This document shows, in pieces, positions 11,937 to 23,919 of a stretch of DNA of 64,000 nucleotides. Location: NCBI GenBank assembly GCA_015143295.1, contig CM026567.1, positions 14,774,416-14,838,415 of the forward strand, written 5' to 3'. The stretch is from Tetracentron sinense. Lineage: Eukaryota > Streptophyta > Magnoliopsida > Trochodendrales > Trochodendraceae. Numbering within the stretch: the stretch's first letter is position 1; the number at the start of each line of letters is the position of its first letter. Below the pieces are notes generated by a model. The model was not told the origin of the DNA. It searched no databases and saw only the letters and a list, made by a program, of their open reading frames with translations. The translations under genes were made by a program, and so were the position numbers.

Positions 11937-13689
11937 GTTAACTTTAGGATCAAAATAAATTGGTTCAAACACTGCACCAGCCATTGTACCAATAGCTAGA
12001 GGACCAGCTGGTGTGTCAACATGTCCTATCCCAGATTTATTTGTATTTGAACCATGTTTTATAACTAGTTCATCCAGGAATAGAGTGTTTCCAAACATTC
12101 TAACTTCCTTCTCAAGAATATTAACCTTCTGAATCAAGTCTGTCTTGTCTTTAAGGACATTATGATATTCTTTTTCAAGAAATGTCACCTTATCAACAAG
12201 AGAATCTTTTAAAGATTCTATCTCCACTAACTGAGTCCTTGACTCTTCAACTTCTTTCAAGGAAGTGTCTCTTTCAAGTTCTATTGTTCTGACCACATTG
12301 GTCAATAAGACATTCTCTTCTAAAAGACACTTAACTTTCACAACAAAAGCTTCTTTTTCATTTTCTAGCTGACTAACTAGAGCACATTTCTCTTCTGCTT
12401 CTAGCTTACAAGCATCTCTTTCATTTTGAATGATCCTGAGTTTTTTGCTCAAAGAGATTTTTGCTTTAGTCCGCTTCAAACTTTCTGGATACAACTTATC
12501 ATAAGTTGTTTTCAAATCATCATCACTTTCAAAGTCAGCTTGACTCTTCTCAGTATCTCCACTAGACTCAGCGTGAACACTTTCATCACTTCTGTCCCTC
12601 TCCTCAACCACTGAGGAAGACTCAAGATTCCCAGAAAAGGAGACTATAAAAGCCATATGATTTCCAGTATCTTCACTTGAAGAACTGTCCGATTCTTCAT
12701 CCTTGGAATCACTGTCATCCCAACAGGCATTCATCACCTTGCCCTTACTGTTTTTCTTGTTAGGGCATTTGGTGAGATATGACCAAAACCATGACATTCA
12801 TAGCAATGAATACCTTGGGATTTCTTATCGCCACTTTTGGAATTTCTCTTATTTTCCCAGGGCTTAGTCTTTGGTTTCTCAAAAGATTTTCCTCCCTATT
12901 TGGGATTAAACCTATTTTTCATTCTAAAATTTTTTTGAAATCTTTAACGAAGAGAGCCATTTCTTCCTCATCCATCTCTCCATCACTGTCATCCACATTC
13001 AAAGATTCCTTGATAGATTTCAAGGCAAGAGATTTTTTCTTCTTGGATGGTCGAAGATTGAGTTCATAAGTTTGGAGTGAACCAACCAATTCCTCAATCT
13101 TCAGAGAGTCAACATTTTTACTCTCTTCAATAGCAGTGACCTTGGGTTGAAATCTCTCAGGTAGAGATCTAAGGACTTTTCTAACTATTTTGGACTCAGA
13201 TATTCTTTCACCGAAGTTGAAACTAGCATTGACAATGTCACTAAGTTTTGCATAAAATTCATCAAATGTGTCATTGTCTTCCATTTTTAAATGTTCAAAT
13301 TTGGTAATTAACATTTGGAGCTTTGAGATCTGAACAGTGGTGGTACCCTTATGGGTGATCTCGAGAATGTCTCATGCCTCCTTTGCTGTTTCACATGAGG
13401 ATATTCGTCTGAATTCCTCAGCAGTGAGTGCAGTAAAGATTGCATTGAGACCTTTGAAATTCCACTCACTTGTCTTAAGCTCTTCTCTGGTTCATTCATT
13501 AGAGTATTTAGTGACAGTCAATTCACCAATAGTTTTCACGGGCGTAGTCCACCCATTTTGTATAGACATCCATATTCTCTTGTCAATCGATTTGAGAAAG
13601 GCTCTGATTCGAGCTTTCCAATATGCGTAATTGTTCCCATCAAACAGTGGGGGACGAAAGACTGATCCACCCTCTCTAAGGGTACTCAT
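11937..13689 (-). pseudogene. copia gag (DUF4219/UBN2 type)
   Basis: The start is the Met followed by STLREGGSVFRPPLFDG at 13689; a GTG two codons upstream is not needed. The N-terminus shows NNYAYWKARIRAFL (the DUF4219 region), then the UBN2-like core with LKMEDNDTFDEFYAKLSDI and VRKVLRSLPERFQPKVTAIEE. A CCHC knuckle (CYECHGFGH) lies near 12800. A Ser/Asp/Glu-rich stretch follows, then a long coiled coil (about 12480-12070) rich in L, E and K. There is a stop near 13492, a frameshift near 13310, and another break near 12900. The 3' end runs into the gttaa duplication of the solo LTR and originally continued into 9726. The role is the virion-like capsid shell. Confidence 0.87.
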
Positions 13690-13742
13690 GATCACAGAGT
13701 ATACAGGATCACACTCAAGGGTTTAGCCTTAAAGGTGAACCT

Positions 13743-13754
13743 GCTCTGATACCA
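13743..13754 (-). promoter_or_regulatory. Primer-binding site (initiator tRNA-Met)
   Basis: The plus strand reads gctctgatacca, so the minus strand is tggtatcagagc, complementary to the 3' end of plant initiator tRNA-Met. It lies two bases from the LTR edge at 13757 and fixes the right LTR as the 5' LTR. Confidence 0.93.
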
Positions 13755-13756
13755 AT

Positions 13757-14987
13757 TGAAATTCCTATGATCAATGATCTCTAAGACCTAGAGGGGGTGA
13801 ATAGGTCTATTTATCGATTTCTACTTTTAAAATTTATCTAATTAATAAGCAGAAATAAACATTCAATCAATCCACACAATCTGACACGAGATTTTTTACG
13901 TGGAAAACCCTTTCGGGGAAAAACCATGGGACCTCGTCTAGCAAATAATTCACTATGAGAAAGTTATAATGTATAAGACAAGACCTTACCAACCATGGAC
14001 ATGACGACACTCTATTCCTTGGTACAGACTCTTGATCTTGAAATCCACGAACCAGCAGGTTTGATCTCCACTGTAGCAGATCCGGTTCCTCACCGGTCAA
14101 CTATTCTCAAAGCTACTTCAATACCACGATCTCCAAAGATCGATCTCCTTCTTCGAAGGCTCCGGATCACACACTTCGGCCAAAGACACACGTGTCGAGG
14201 TTGTTGAATCAATTTTCAAGTAATCTCGAGAGGGATCTTAATGACATGAAGATCACTCAATGCAAGATCTAAGAATCGAAAGGGTATTCTTACATTCTCT
14301 AGAGAGGTTGTGAGAGGAGAGATTAACAATAATCAATAAGAAATAATGGAAACCCTAGGTAGGAGTTCTCCAGCCTCCACTCTCACAAAATTATCAACAC
14401 ACCTTGAATTAGGTCCCTTAAAGTCATATTTATAGGTTTAAAAGAGTCATTGTTGAAGTAGGAGACCAAAAGAAAGCAGTACGAGTCGATCCCTCACATG
14501 GAGCGGTCGACCGGTCCACTAAGGGTCGACCGGTCATATGAGGGGTCGACCGATCCCAAACTGGCTCACTGGATTTTAATCCCATAGAAGAAATAGTGCA
14601 AGAGCGGTCAACCGGTCAAGGGAGCGGTCGACCAGTAGGCCCGGGGTCGACCGCTCACCTTGACCGGTCGACCGGTTGGCTCAGTAAAAGCCTCCCAGTT
14701 TGCCTATTTTGCATAAAATATGATCAACTTGTTCTTGGGAATTTTTCTAAGTCTAAACTAATCTCCTAGGAAGTTTTTCATGTGATCTAAGACAATTTTC
14801 AACCTAGGAAATTTGGTCACTAAGTCTCTTACCTTCCTAAAACTGAAATCGAAGCTTGAATGATAAATCTTTAGTTTTCTTCAGCTTCAACAGACTTCAT
14901 AACCCATGACTAGTTGACTCAAGAATCAAACCTACAAAAGACCTAAATTTTGATCACGGAATTTGCCAAACCAAATTAGGACTTACA
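13757..14987 (-). repeat. 5' LTR of the copia element
   Basis: It begins TGAAATTCC and ends CTTACA on the plus strand. On the minus strand U3 contains GGTCGACC/GACCGGTC palindromes at about 14485-14672, followed by a TATA box (cctataaatatgac, about 14426-14438). The R-U5 part includes the acgtggaaaacc and ctagagggggtgaatagg blocks seen in the other copia LTRs here. It keeps one palindrome unit that the 3' LTR has lost. Confidence 0.94.
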
Positions 14988-15868
14988 ACACCGTGACATG
15001 ACACCTTAAGATGTTGATGCATGAACTGTAATAATACACCCATAAATCATAATGGTTGGATCAATGAACAATGATGCCTATAGGACTTACACAACTCTAT
15101 AGAACACGGATGAGAATATTGATGCATGAAGTCAGATTCGATGACTCGAGATATATGAGAATGCCGATATCAATGAAAATTGAGTCCAATGGGACTCACA
15201 TAACTCCCAGAATTCCACTAAGAAGATCGATGAATGAATTTTTATTCGATGTCGCGAGATATATGACTTCTTAGAATGCTTATGCATAAAGATTAATAAA
15301 GCACCTCATATGAGAACGCCATTGCATGAAGCCTAATTCAACGCCTCAAAACATATGATAATGGAATTTGAGAATGTTTATGCATGAAGTCTGATTCTAT
15401 CCCAAGATATATAAGAATGTCGATGTAGAAAGTCTGATACAATACATTATGACATTAGAAACATTTACGACACTCGAAAAGGTGGGATCAATGAAGATTG
15501 ATCTAACAATTCTCATGTAACTCCCAAGAATCCTGATAAGAACATCGATGCATGAAGTTTGATTCGATCTATCAAGATATATAAGAATGTTTATGCATGA
15601 AGCTTGATAAAACACATCAAATGAGAACACCAGTGCATGAAGTCTAATTCAACACCTCGAAAAGGTGGGATCAATGAAGATTAATCCAACAATTCTCACG
15701 TAACTCCCAAGAATCCTGATAAGAACATCGATGCATGAAGTTTGATTCGATGCATATATATAAGAATTTTTATGCATGAAGCCTGATAAAACACATCAAA
15801 TGAGAACACTAGTGCATGAAGTCCATTTCAACACCTCGAGATATATGAAAATGCAATTTGAGAATGTA
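14988..15868. repeat. Degenerate tandem array, ~183 bp higher-order period
   Basis: Short units around gatgcatgaagt(t/c)tgattcga are repeated many times. A longer block beginning cgaaaaggtgggatcaatg recurs at 15481 and 15664, a period of 183 bp. The array continues on the left at 1150-1311 and on the right at 17047-17110, interrupted by two copia-type insertions. It has no coding capacity. The first five bases (acacc) are the right target duplication of the copia element. Confidence 0.8.
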
Positions 15869-17046
15869 TCAAATTACCCACATATCAACAAGACCTAGAG
15901 GGGGGTGAATAGGTTTTCTAAGATCTGTCTATCAGTTTTAATTTTATTAATTAAATTTGCAGAAACGGTAAATAAACTTTCAAGCAGACCAAACCACAAC
16001 ACCAAGATTTTTACGTGGAAAACCCTCTCGGGTAAAACCACGAGACCTCATCCAGATGAAAGAGATTTAACTAAGAGCAAAAGCAACAAATAATTATAGA
16101 CTCGCACTATACCCAACCGGACTCTATACAATGATCCTCGGTAATCTACTTCAACGCCTCAATAAGCAACCACGTGTCAAAGATCAACCAGCAGCTGATT
16201 GTGCTCCTCTTAGAACTCTACAACCACGATCTATCGATCGATCTCTGCCTGGTGGTTGCGGATTTCTCCGACCACAATAACCACGATCCACTATAGGGAC
16301 CAATCTCTTTCAATGAAGGCTTTGACACGTGCCAACCAATTTTATACTCACAAGGAGTTTGAGGGGTTTAATTCAATTTAAACAATGACATAGAATGATC
16401 ATATGAATAGTGAGAATCAAACAAAGCAAGTCAAAAAGAATTTTCAATGAAGAATTTGCACTCTAGTCTAGAACGTGGGAGAGAGCTCAAAGGGATAAAT
16501 TATCCATGGTGTGGGAACCCTAGAACAACTTTGGGAGCCTCTCTACTCAGTCTAAAAAACCCTAAATTGTGTTAGGGAACAATGGTATATAAGGGTAAAT
16601 CAAGAGGGGAAGAATAGAAGTTTCTATTTCAGCTTTTCCCGCAAGGTGGTTCAAACCACCAAGGGGGTCGTTCGAACACCCTATGGGGTGGTTCGAACCA
16701 CCCCATAACCTAAGTCTCTAGATTTTTCTCATACAAATTTGGTTGCGTGGTTCAAACGTCGATTCCATGGTTCGAACCACCAACATGGAAAAAGCCCATA
16801 AACTGATTTTTAACTACCTTTGCTTGTTTCTAACCCACCTAGGGTATATAAGACATTATCTAAGTCAATTCCTCCTAGGGTAGATGTCATCTGAGTCACT
16901 TACCATTCCTACGCACGTATGTAGTATATGATCAGCAACTTGTCTTCATCTTCTCATGACTTTTGACGCTTGAAGCTTCTTGAACTGAAACACCCTTTAA
17001 CCAGGTTTGTCTTATGGAATTAGCCAATCCAAATCTGGACTTTACA
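15869..17046 (-). mobile_element. Solo copia LTR (second family)
   Basis: It shares the gacctagaggggggtgaatagg and ttttacgtggaaaacc blocks with the copia LTRs at 1312 and 13757, but the rest differs. It ends actttaca. Flanks are atgta (15864-15868) and atgtc (17047-17051), a 5 bp duplication with one mismatch; the left end reads TC rather than TG. The minus-strand TATA box is cttatatacc (about 16584-16593). Upstream of it is a cluster of GGTTCGAACC palindromes at 16645-16790. No internal sequence remains. Confidence 0.78.
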
Positions 17047-17879
17047 ATGTCGATGCATGAAACCTAATTCGATAGCTCTAAATATGAACCAATTGATGAA
17101 CACTGGTGCCAAAAGAATGGGACGAAAGTTGAAGTCTGTCATGGGACTGAAACAACATTCCAAGGATAATGGTCTATTCCAGGAGTGTCACACGACACAT
17201 CAAAGAAGACTAAAGACCAATGTCTCACACAAAACATCACAGAAGACTGAAAACTAATATTAGGAGCCTCACATAGTAGTCTAGGGAATAAGGTTACAGC
17301 CTCCTAGCTTTTAACAACCAAGGGTAAAGAAAAAAAATTATTTAGCACGGTGGTTCAAAGATGACAGAAACAACAAGAAATCTCAATATATCAAGGAAAA
17401 ACCAAATGAGTTGCATTATTCCCCTATTGTGCAAACCTCATCGGTCCTGCAAATGACCTTCTATAGTAGTCATCGGTATTAATAGTAAAATTCCTCAAAA
17501 TCGAAACCATCCCCTTAATTCCTGAAAAACCAAATCAACCTTAAAATATCCAATATCAAAAAATGGGAACCAGACTTAAAGAAAGCATAACCCTAAATAG
17601 AAAAAAAAATTAATAGAGACCAAGAATATCAAACTGAGTGAAGCCAAACAAACTTTTGTGATAAAACAGAGATATTTTCTTCCAACAAAGATTTGGCTGA
17701 ATGACTATAGCATTGAACACAATAATCAACTAGGATCTAATTAGTTTCCCAGCATTCTTACATCTATACAGCTTTGTTACTTATACATTAAAGGCCCTCA
17801 AGTTTCAATGATGATATTAGACCCATAGTTTTAACCCAAATCAGATTACATAGTACCGTGAGAACAATAAAATCAATAA
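17047..17879. other. Non-coding; end of the repeat array and plain sequence
   Basis: The first ~60 bases continue the gatgcatgaaacctaattcgat repeat. The rest is AT-rich without a conserved frame, inverted repeat or recognised element. Confidence 0.5.
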
Positions 17880-20800
17880 TAGTGGTAATTCAAAAATGGT
17901 TCAAAGATGGCAAAAAAAGAGTGAGAAAATCAAACTGAATTTGACAAAGAACCTCCTATTGCACAGTTATTGATAAGAAGAAGAAGAAGAAGAAGTAACC
18001 CGAATCATGTAAGACAACCTTGCTAATTGAATCAGTCCCAAATCTCACCAAAGAAAAGTCCCGAAGAGACACCCTGAATCCACAACAAAACCTCATATCA
18101 CATTTACAAAGAATAATGAACTATAAAAAAAACACCACAAAGAAATGAAGTGTTGTATAATTTGAAACTATCCAACTGACAAGTGCATCAAACAATTTGA
18201 CATAGAAAATAATTGAATCATGTTTCTTCCACTGAGTTGTATCTCACATATACCTGAAAAAATACATGAAGTTCAAAGCCTAATACCATTCTAAATGAGT
18301 TGTCTCCCACATATTTGTACCTATAAAAAAAATGTAATGTTAACACAGTCGGGGCTTCACCAACAAATGAACAAAGTCACCCAAAGAGAAGAAAATTCAA
18401 ACAAGAGTAACATGGATAGACGAAAAAACATAAACAATAAAACAATGGAAACCCCATCAAATCCACTTCAGATGCAACCATAACCAACTCGGTAATTGAA
18501 AACCCCCCTCCAACAGGCATGAAGCCAATACCTTTATTAGAAATTGTGTGGATATGAATGTCGATTTTCAAGAAATTAGCTAAATTAAATATCCAAAAGC
18601 TACTTGAGCACTGAAACCTCTCAGACCAACTTTCATTTGCAGTCCATAACCAACACATCAACTAAAATCACACCAACCACATAGACACTAAGAATTACCT
18701 TCAATAAAAATTATATATAGGTCAACTTAACTTCACGATCTAGGAAAACAAGAATAGAACATCTATAGACATCCATATTCCTGCCCATAAATCAGAGACC
18801 CAGATCGAAATAAATTTGTAAGTTATGAATATCATAAACTGAGATTCCAAAATACCTCCCATGCACCAACGCCATATAAAAATAAATAAATAAATAACAA
18901 TAAAACTAATTGTAAGAGGCTTAAAGGAAAAATTATTCATTCAAACGTACATGCCCAAAGTCCATTAAACAAATCAATTGAAATATTCAACACTGGTCAA
19001 ATATTGCTGAATTAAACACAAATTTCAATTTACACCAAGTTGTAAACTCTAAATTTTCTTTCACATTTGCACATGATAGAAACCAAGCACAAATCAAAAC
19101 GCATAACATATATTTATAGAGAAAGCAGAGGGAAAGAGAAATGGACACGTGTTGTACAATTCTTAAGAAGGGAAAAGAAATGGACATAATAAATACCTGA
19201 CAAAACCACATATAGGGGAACCAAAGTAACACGAATTCACCTTCCAATAAAAAGGTAACACAAATTAGATCTTTCCACCTTGCCTTCCCCAAACAAGGTA
19301 ACACAAATTAGAAGAACGAAATTAACTCACAATAAAAAGCACCCTTTCTTGAATTCATCAAACACCAAAACCAAAAATAGCATTTTATACACTGATGCAT
19401 AAACTACATTTCATAAACCAAAACCACAGAACAAGTCGAGTAGTAGAATCTAGTACATAACACAAGAAGATAAAGAGTATTCAAAGGGATTCCCGTGTGG
19501 CATTCATAACAAAAAAAACTTTAGTCATCAAATGACATAAATAGAAGAAAGGGCTATGCACTAAAACTCTAAAAAGAAACAAGTGTAGTACAGATTGCAA
19601 ATATCTAAATGGCAAGGGCAATAAACAAGGACATTCCTTCCACTAAGTTGTGTATCTCACATCCATATCCGTGGAAAAACAAAAGCGAATAATTCAAAGC
19701 CTAGTATAATAAGAGATTCACCACATGGATGAAAGAAAAAAAATAATAGTTTGAGAATGTAAACCCCATCAAATCCACGTTAGTGGCTACCGTAACCACA
19801 TATTAGTAACTGAAAGACCAGTTATGAGCTTAGTACAAAGCCTTAACTGCCTGAGAAACATAGAAGGAAAGATTCTTGAAAGATTATCTTAAGTCAACCT
19901 CATAGAAACTAGCTACAATAAATACCAACCAGTTGAAACTTTAGCACTGAAACCCCCCAGGACCAACCCTCATTTGCAGTCTATATATAAACAAATCATC
20001 AATTGAATCACACCATCCACCTGAACACAAGGAGTAACCAACTTATCACTAATAAAATGATATATAGGTCAAACTAACGATCCTAAAGAACTAGTACATC
20101 ACATGAAACAAACCCTTATACAATAGAGATGCATGTTTCTGCTCAAAAACTCAAATCAAACAAAATTTGTGAATCCTAAAAACCACAATTTAGACTCTAA
20201 ATGATATAGAGCTGTTTGCTTTTGTTTCCCCGTGGCCTTGCATTAATAACTCCCTAGAATCAAATGTTCTAGAGCTGTTTGCTTTTGTTTCCCCTTGGTC
20301 TTGCATTAATAACTCCCTAGAATCAAAACACCAAGTGCAATCCATCAACGGGGAGTAGATAACTGCATACTCCACCCGAAGAAAAGAGACCGTGTGTATA
20401 GTTCCTAAAGATTAAACATGATTATAAAAAATCCAAAAAGTAATAAGATCAATCTGAATTTCACAAAAGAAACCCTCTGCAGTTGTCATCTGAAGTGCAT
20501 AACAAACACTCCTAGAGCATAAGGCATTTATACTACCATTTGAATGGCAACTTAACATCAAACCCAGTTCCTAGAAATCTGGAATGACAAAACAACCCCA
20601 TTACAAAACTAGGAACCAGACTTGACAAACTTCAAAAGAAATAGGAGACGTAATCTTGATCATGTAACACAGCCTTGCTCATGAATAAATCCTATAATCT
20701 GTCTTTCCACCTTGAAGAACAAGTCATTCAATTAGAATAATCAAACCCATTTCACTGAAAAACAGAATTATCCATTAAAATGTCAAAGAGAACCCCATCC

Positions 20801-21340
20801 ATAAAAAAAACCACTGATCATACTTCCATTAAGAAGGAACGAACTGTCTTCCACTATGTTGCATGGCACATCTATCTATCTGGAAAAAGAAGCTCTATGT
20901 TCAAAGCCAAATACAATGAGTGATTCACAACACAGTCACACATGAAAAAACATTTCAAACACAAGTCCCCCTCCTAATAAAATATCCTACCCTAACGTAT
21001 CTACATTCGTGGCACACGACCACCAACTCCCAAGAAAGTCACACACAAAAGAAAGCAAATGAACTCATGGTAAATTCACAACAACCAGAAGCAATACAAC
21101 TACCTGAAACCACATGAGATAAACTTCAGTTGCAACCTTGACCAATTCGGAAACTCAAAACCCACTTCTGCAATTGCAAGTTCAAAACAAAGATTTAACC
21201 GCCCAGAACAAAGAGATTATGGACTAAATATAAATTGGCTAAATTCAATATTAATCAAGAGCAACTTCAGAACCGAAAATTTGAGATACAACTTCATTTG
21301 CAATTCATAACCAAACTTGTCAACAGAATCACCACCTGGA
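17880..21340 (+). repeat. Three diverged copies of a ~1.3 kb non-coding unit
   Basis: Landmarks recur in the same order. The ttccac..agttgt..atctc block is at about 18223, 19637 and 20850. The gttcaaagccta..aata block is near 18270, 19695 and 20897. An accccatcaaatccac-like block lies at 18450 and 19760, with a weaker match near 21110. The gcactgaaacc..catttgcag block is near 18607, 19945 and 21265. Spacing is about 1.2-1.4 kb. Copies are strongly diverged and code for nothing I recognise. A partial fourth copy is at 584-920. Confidence 0.65.
20204..20330 (+). repeat. Tandem duplication of ~63 bp
   Basis: The block agagctgtttgcttttgttt..cattaataactccctagaatcaaa occurs twice head to tail with only a few substitutions (gtggcc versus ttggtc). 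It lies within the second ~1.3 kb unit. Confidence 0.85.
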
Positions 21341-22408
21341 CATGACAAGTTACCTTTGGTATTCCGGATGACCTAGAACAAGTAAAGGACATCACGAATC
21401 CGTGTGCAGTAGTAATCTGCTTTGCCATGCCGAACTCAGAATCCCAAATAAAATTTGGTCAGAGCAGCACCAGATGACGTCATCCTAGTAAGCCGTAATG
21501 TTGATCTCGGCCATTTGATCGGCCAAGAAGAAGTATTTGCTTTCCTCAGCCATACACTCTATAATCTCAAGGTGTTTAAGATAGGTTACAAGAGTAAAGT
21601 TCCAACTCTCTTATCTCATAAATGAAAACAGAATATAACATTGTTTATAAAAATCTTTTTAGATATACCTGCACAAGCATAAAGCTCTTACACCCAGTAG
21701 CAAAAATCAATATAGATAGGAGATAAAAAAAAATAGCCCTTTTCATAGAGAAACTAAAGACTAAGTTTTAACATCAAGGTTTTAGGTTTTAGGGTCCAAC
21801 TTTCCAAGTCTTAAGTGAAGTTTTGACCAAAGTTTAGCCAAAAATGCTTACAAGCTCTTGCACCAAAAGCAAGAATCATATGCTAAATATGCAAAGGTAG
21901 GAGAGTTCCTCGGCTTTTGTAACTGTCATTGGTGGGGTTGTGTCACCCACCATGGCTTGATTGGAATAATGGTGTACCAATATAATGCCCAGATCACTCG
22001 AACAAACATCTAGCCAAGATAGATGGAGCTCAGCGATACATATTGTTTCCAGCAACTTATGACAAGTGAACTGGGCATCATTTTGGTTTGATAATTTAGC
22101 CTGCTTGTTTACACTAGAATGAAATAAACAAAGTATAACAGGTCCAGGTCTACTATAAGGATATTCAGACCCAGATCGAGACCGGGACCCGGACCCAGGT
22201 ATATACATCAGGTCTTGGGGCAGCACCGTAGTGGCGCAATTCCTAATAGCTCATTGCATGATTAAACAATCTCACTAAATTTCTCAAAGGCTTTTAGACA
22301 ATTAACTGTGTTGTGTATCACTCTTACTTGGCCAGCCTTGGCTTGAAAGAGAAATCACTACCTGGTGTAATAATCAGGCAAGTCGGAGCAGTTTTTGGGT
22401 CAGGTTGG
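21341..22408. other. Non-coding sequence, nothing recognised
   Basis: No conserved domain, tRNA, inverted-repeat element or LTR signature was seen. A short gc-rich stretch at 22160-22200 (gagaccgggacccggaccc) stands out only by composition. Confidence 0.45.
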
Positions 22409-23050
22409 TGTAGTGACCTGATTTTCATTCATTGGCATTCGCACTATTTGCATGAATTTCCTAGAAACGTGTGTTAAATTTTAATGCATTGTTTATATTG
22501 AAATTAGTGTGAGATGCTTCGATGTTAAACCTCAAATAACTCGTTTGTTATTAGCTCTTTTTGGGATTAAATTATATGAATTTGAAGCTAATCAAATCAG
22601 AGTTCTGATCGATCGGGCCATAAGCTGCGATCGATCGGACAAAACCAGAAAATTTTCTGGGATCTCTGTCAGAATCTGATCGATTAGATATAACAGTACC
22701 GATCGATCTCTACCTCCGATCGATTGCCCATAAGTTCCGATCTATGGGAAATTGCGCACAAAAATTCGCAAAAACGCCTTTTTGACTTTTTTCGACTTTT
22801 TGACTTCCCAAGAGTTCTAAACCCTATATAAACACATTTTTCATGAGACTAGGAGAAGTGATTGGAGATCGAGATCAAAATTTATTTTCAAGCGATAGAT
22901 CGTAGGGAAGCAATAAAGAGAGCCAATATGGATTCCCTTCTATCAATAGAATAATCATTAATGTAAATAAGAATGATAAGATCAAGTCTAAAGAAAGAAA
23001 TCGATTAAAGCATGCTTATGATTATGTATGTCCCTCATGTAAGATTTTCA
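22409..23050 (+). mobile_element. Ty3/gypsy LTR fragment, plus orientation
   Basis: It starts tgtagtgacctgatttt, an LTR-like 5' end. It has CGATCGATCG palindromes at about 22605-22745 and then a TATA box (ccctatataaacac, 22810-22823). It passes without a clear boundary (roughly 23.05-23.15 kb) into LTR sequence of opposite orientation. No target duplication was found. Confidence 0.6.
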
Positions 23051-23919
23051 TGATTCCTAGAGAGATTTTTATTATGATTTTGTTATGTATGATTCAACAA
23101 GGGAAAAGGGAATGTTTTTGTGGTGTATGTATGATTGAGGATGGAGGAAGGGATGGATGTTGGATTTGATGGGATGCTTATGATCGTGATGTAAGATTTT
23201 GATGTTTTGTGAAATTAGGGTTTTGGTCAAATTGAATTTATGGAGAAGATCCCTTGAGTAAGAAATCCAAGCTTGATGGAGAAGATCCAACCTTGAGAAG
23301 GAAGATCTTTGTTTGAAGAAGATGATCCAAGCCTTGAAAGCCAAGATTTGAACTCCACTTGATCTCCAACAAAAACCCCCTTTTGGAAACCCTACTCTTA
23401 TCTCTTCTCCTCCCAAAATCTCTATTAGGTTTAATTTATTCCCAAAACCCCTGAAATCCCCTCTATTTATAGCACAAGGGGTTAAAACCTCAATTCCCAT
23501 AACTCTGCATCCGACTACGATCAATCGCATACCAACTGTGATCGATCGCAACTCAAAGTTCGATCGATCGTACCTGGAGATGATTTGTCTCACATTGTCC
23601 AAAAACATTTCCCCCCTATTTCGAGTGTCTGCGATCGATCATAGGCTAGCTACGATCGATCGCAAACTCACCCGAATGCTTTCTCAGATCAATTCCTGAC
23701 TATGATCGATCGCACACCATCTGCGATTGATCGCAACTCCTTTTTGGAGTGTTTTTACCCTTACTTTTATCATCCTTGGGGCACTAACCCACCTACATAC
23801 CACACATAGTTTGTTACCAACCATTTTCCTCATTAATCAAAATTTAAAATAAATGAAAGACCATTTGGCCTTGAAAATCACTATTCACCAACTATGTAAA
23901 CGAGTTACGGGGTTCTACA
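23051..23919 (-). mobile_element. Ty3/gypsy 3' LTR fragment, minus orientation
   Basis: On the minus strand it begins tgtagaaccccgtaact at 23919, directly after the pol end and its aaggggggaaag purine tract. CGATCGATCG palindromes lie at 23515-23735, upstream of the TATA box gctataaatagagg (about 23460-23473). The far end is truncated near 23.05-23.15 kb. Confidence 0.7.

Larger units (their letters stand above)
1312..14987 (-). mobile_element. Complete Ty1/copia element, SIRE-like, with two later insertions
   Basis: Two ~1.2 kb LTRs (1312-2502 and 13757-14987) begin TGAAATTCC and end CTTACA. They are flanked by the perfect 5 bp duplication acacc at 1307-1311 and 14988-14992. A primer site complementary to initiator tRNA-Met adjoins the right LTR and a polypurine tract adjoins the left, so transcription runs on the minus strand. 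The order is gag, protease, integrase, RT, RNase H and then an extra ORF, which is the copia order with a SIRE/Maximus-style 3' ORF. Net of the nested MITE and solo LTR the element is about 11 kb. Stops and frameshifts in every ORF show it is not autonomous now. The lineage is inferred from layout and motifs, not from a tree. Confidence 0.92.

Noticed and set aside
13743..13754. tRNA-like match
   Set aside because: Only the 12 bases complementary to initiator tRNA-Met are present; it is the primer-binding site.
23072..23608. 178-codon minus-strand open frame
   Set aside because: It lies wholly in a gypsy LTR across U3, TATA box and leader, and has no recognisable domain.
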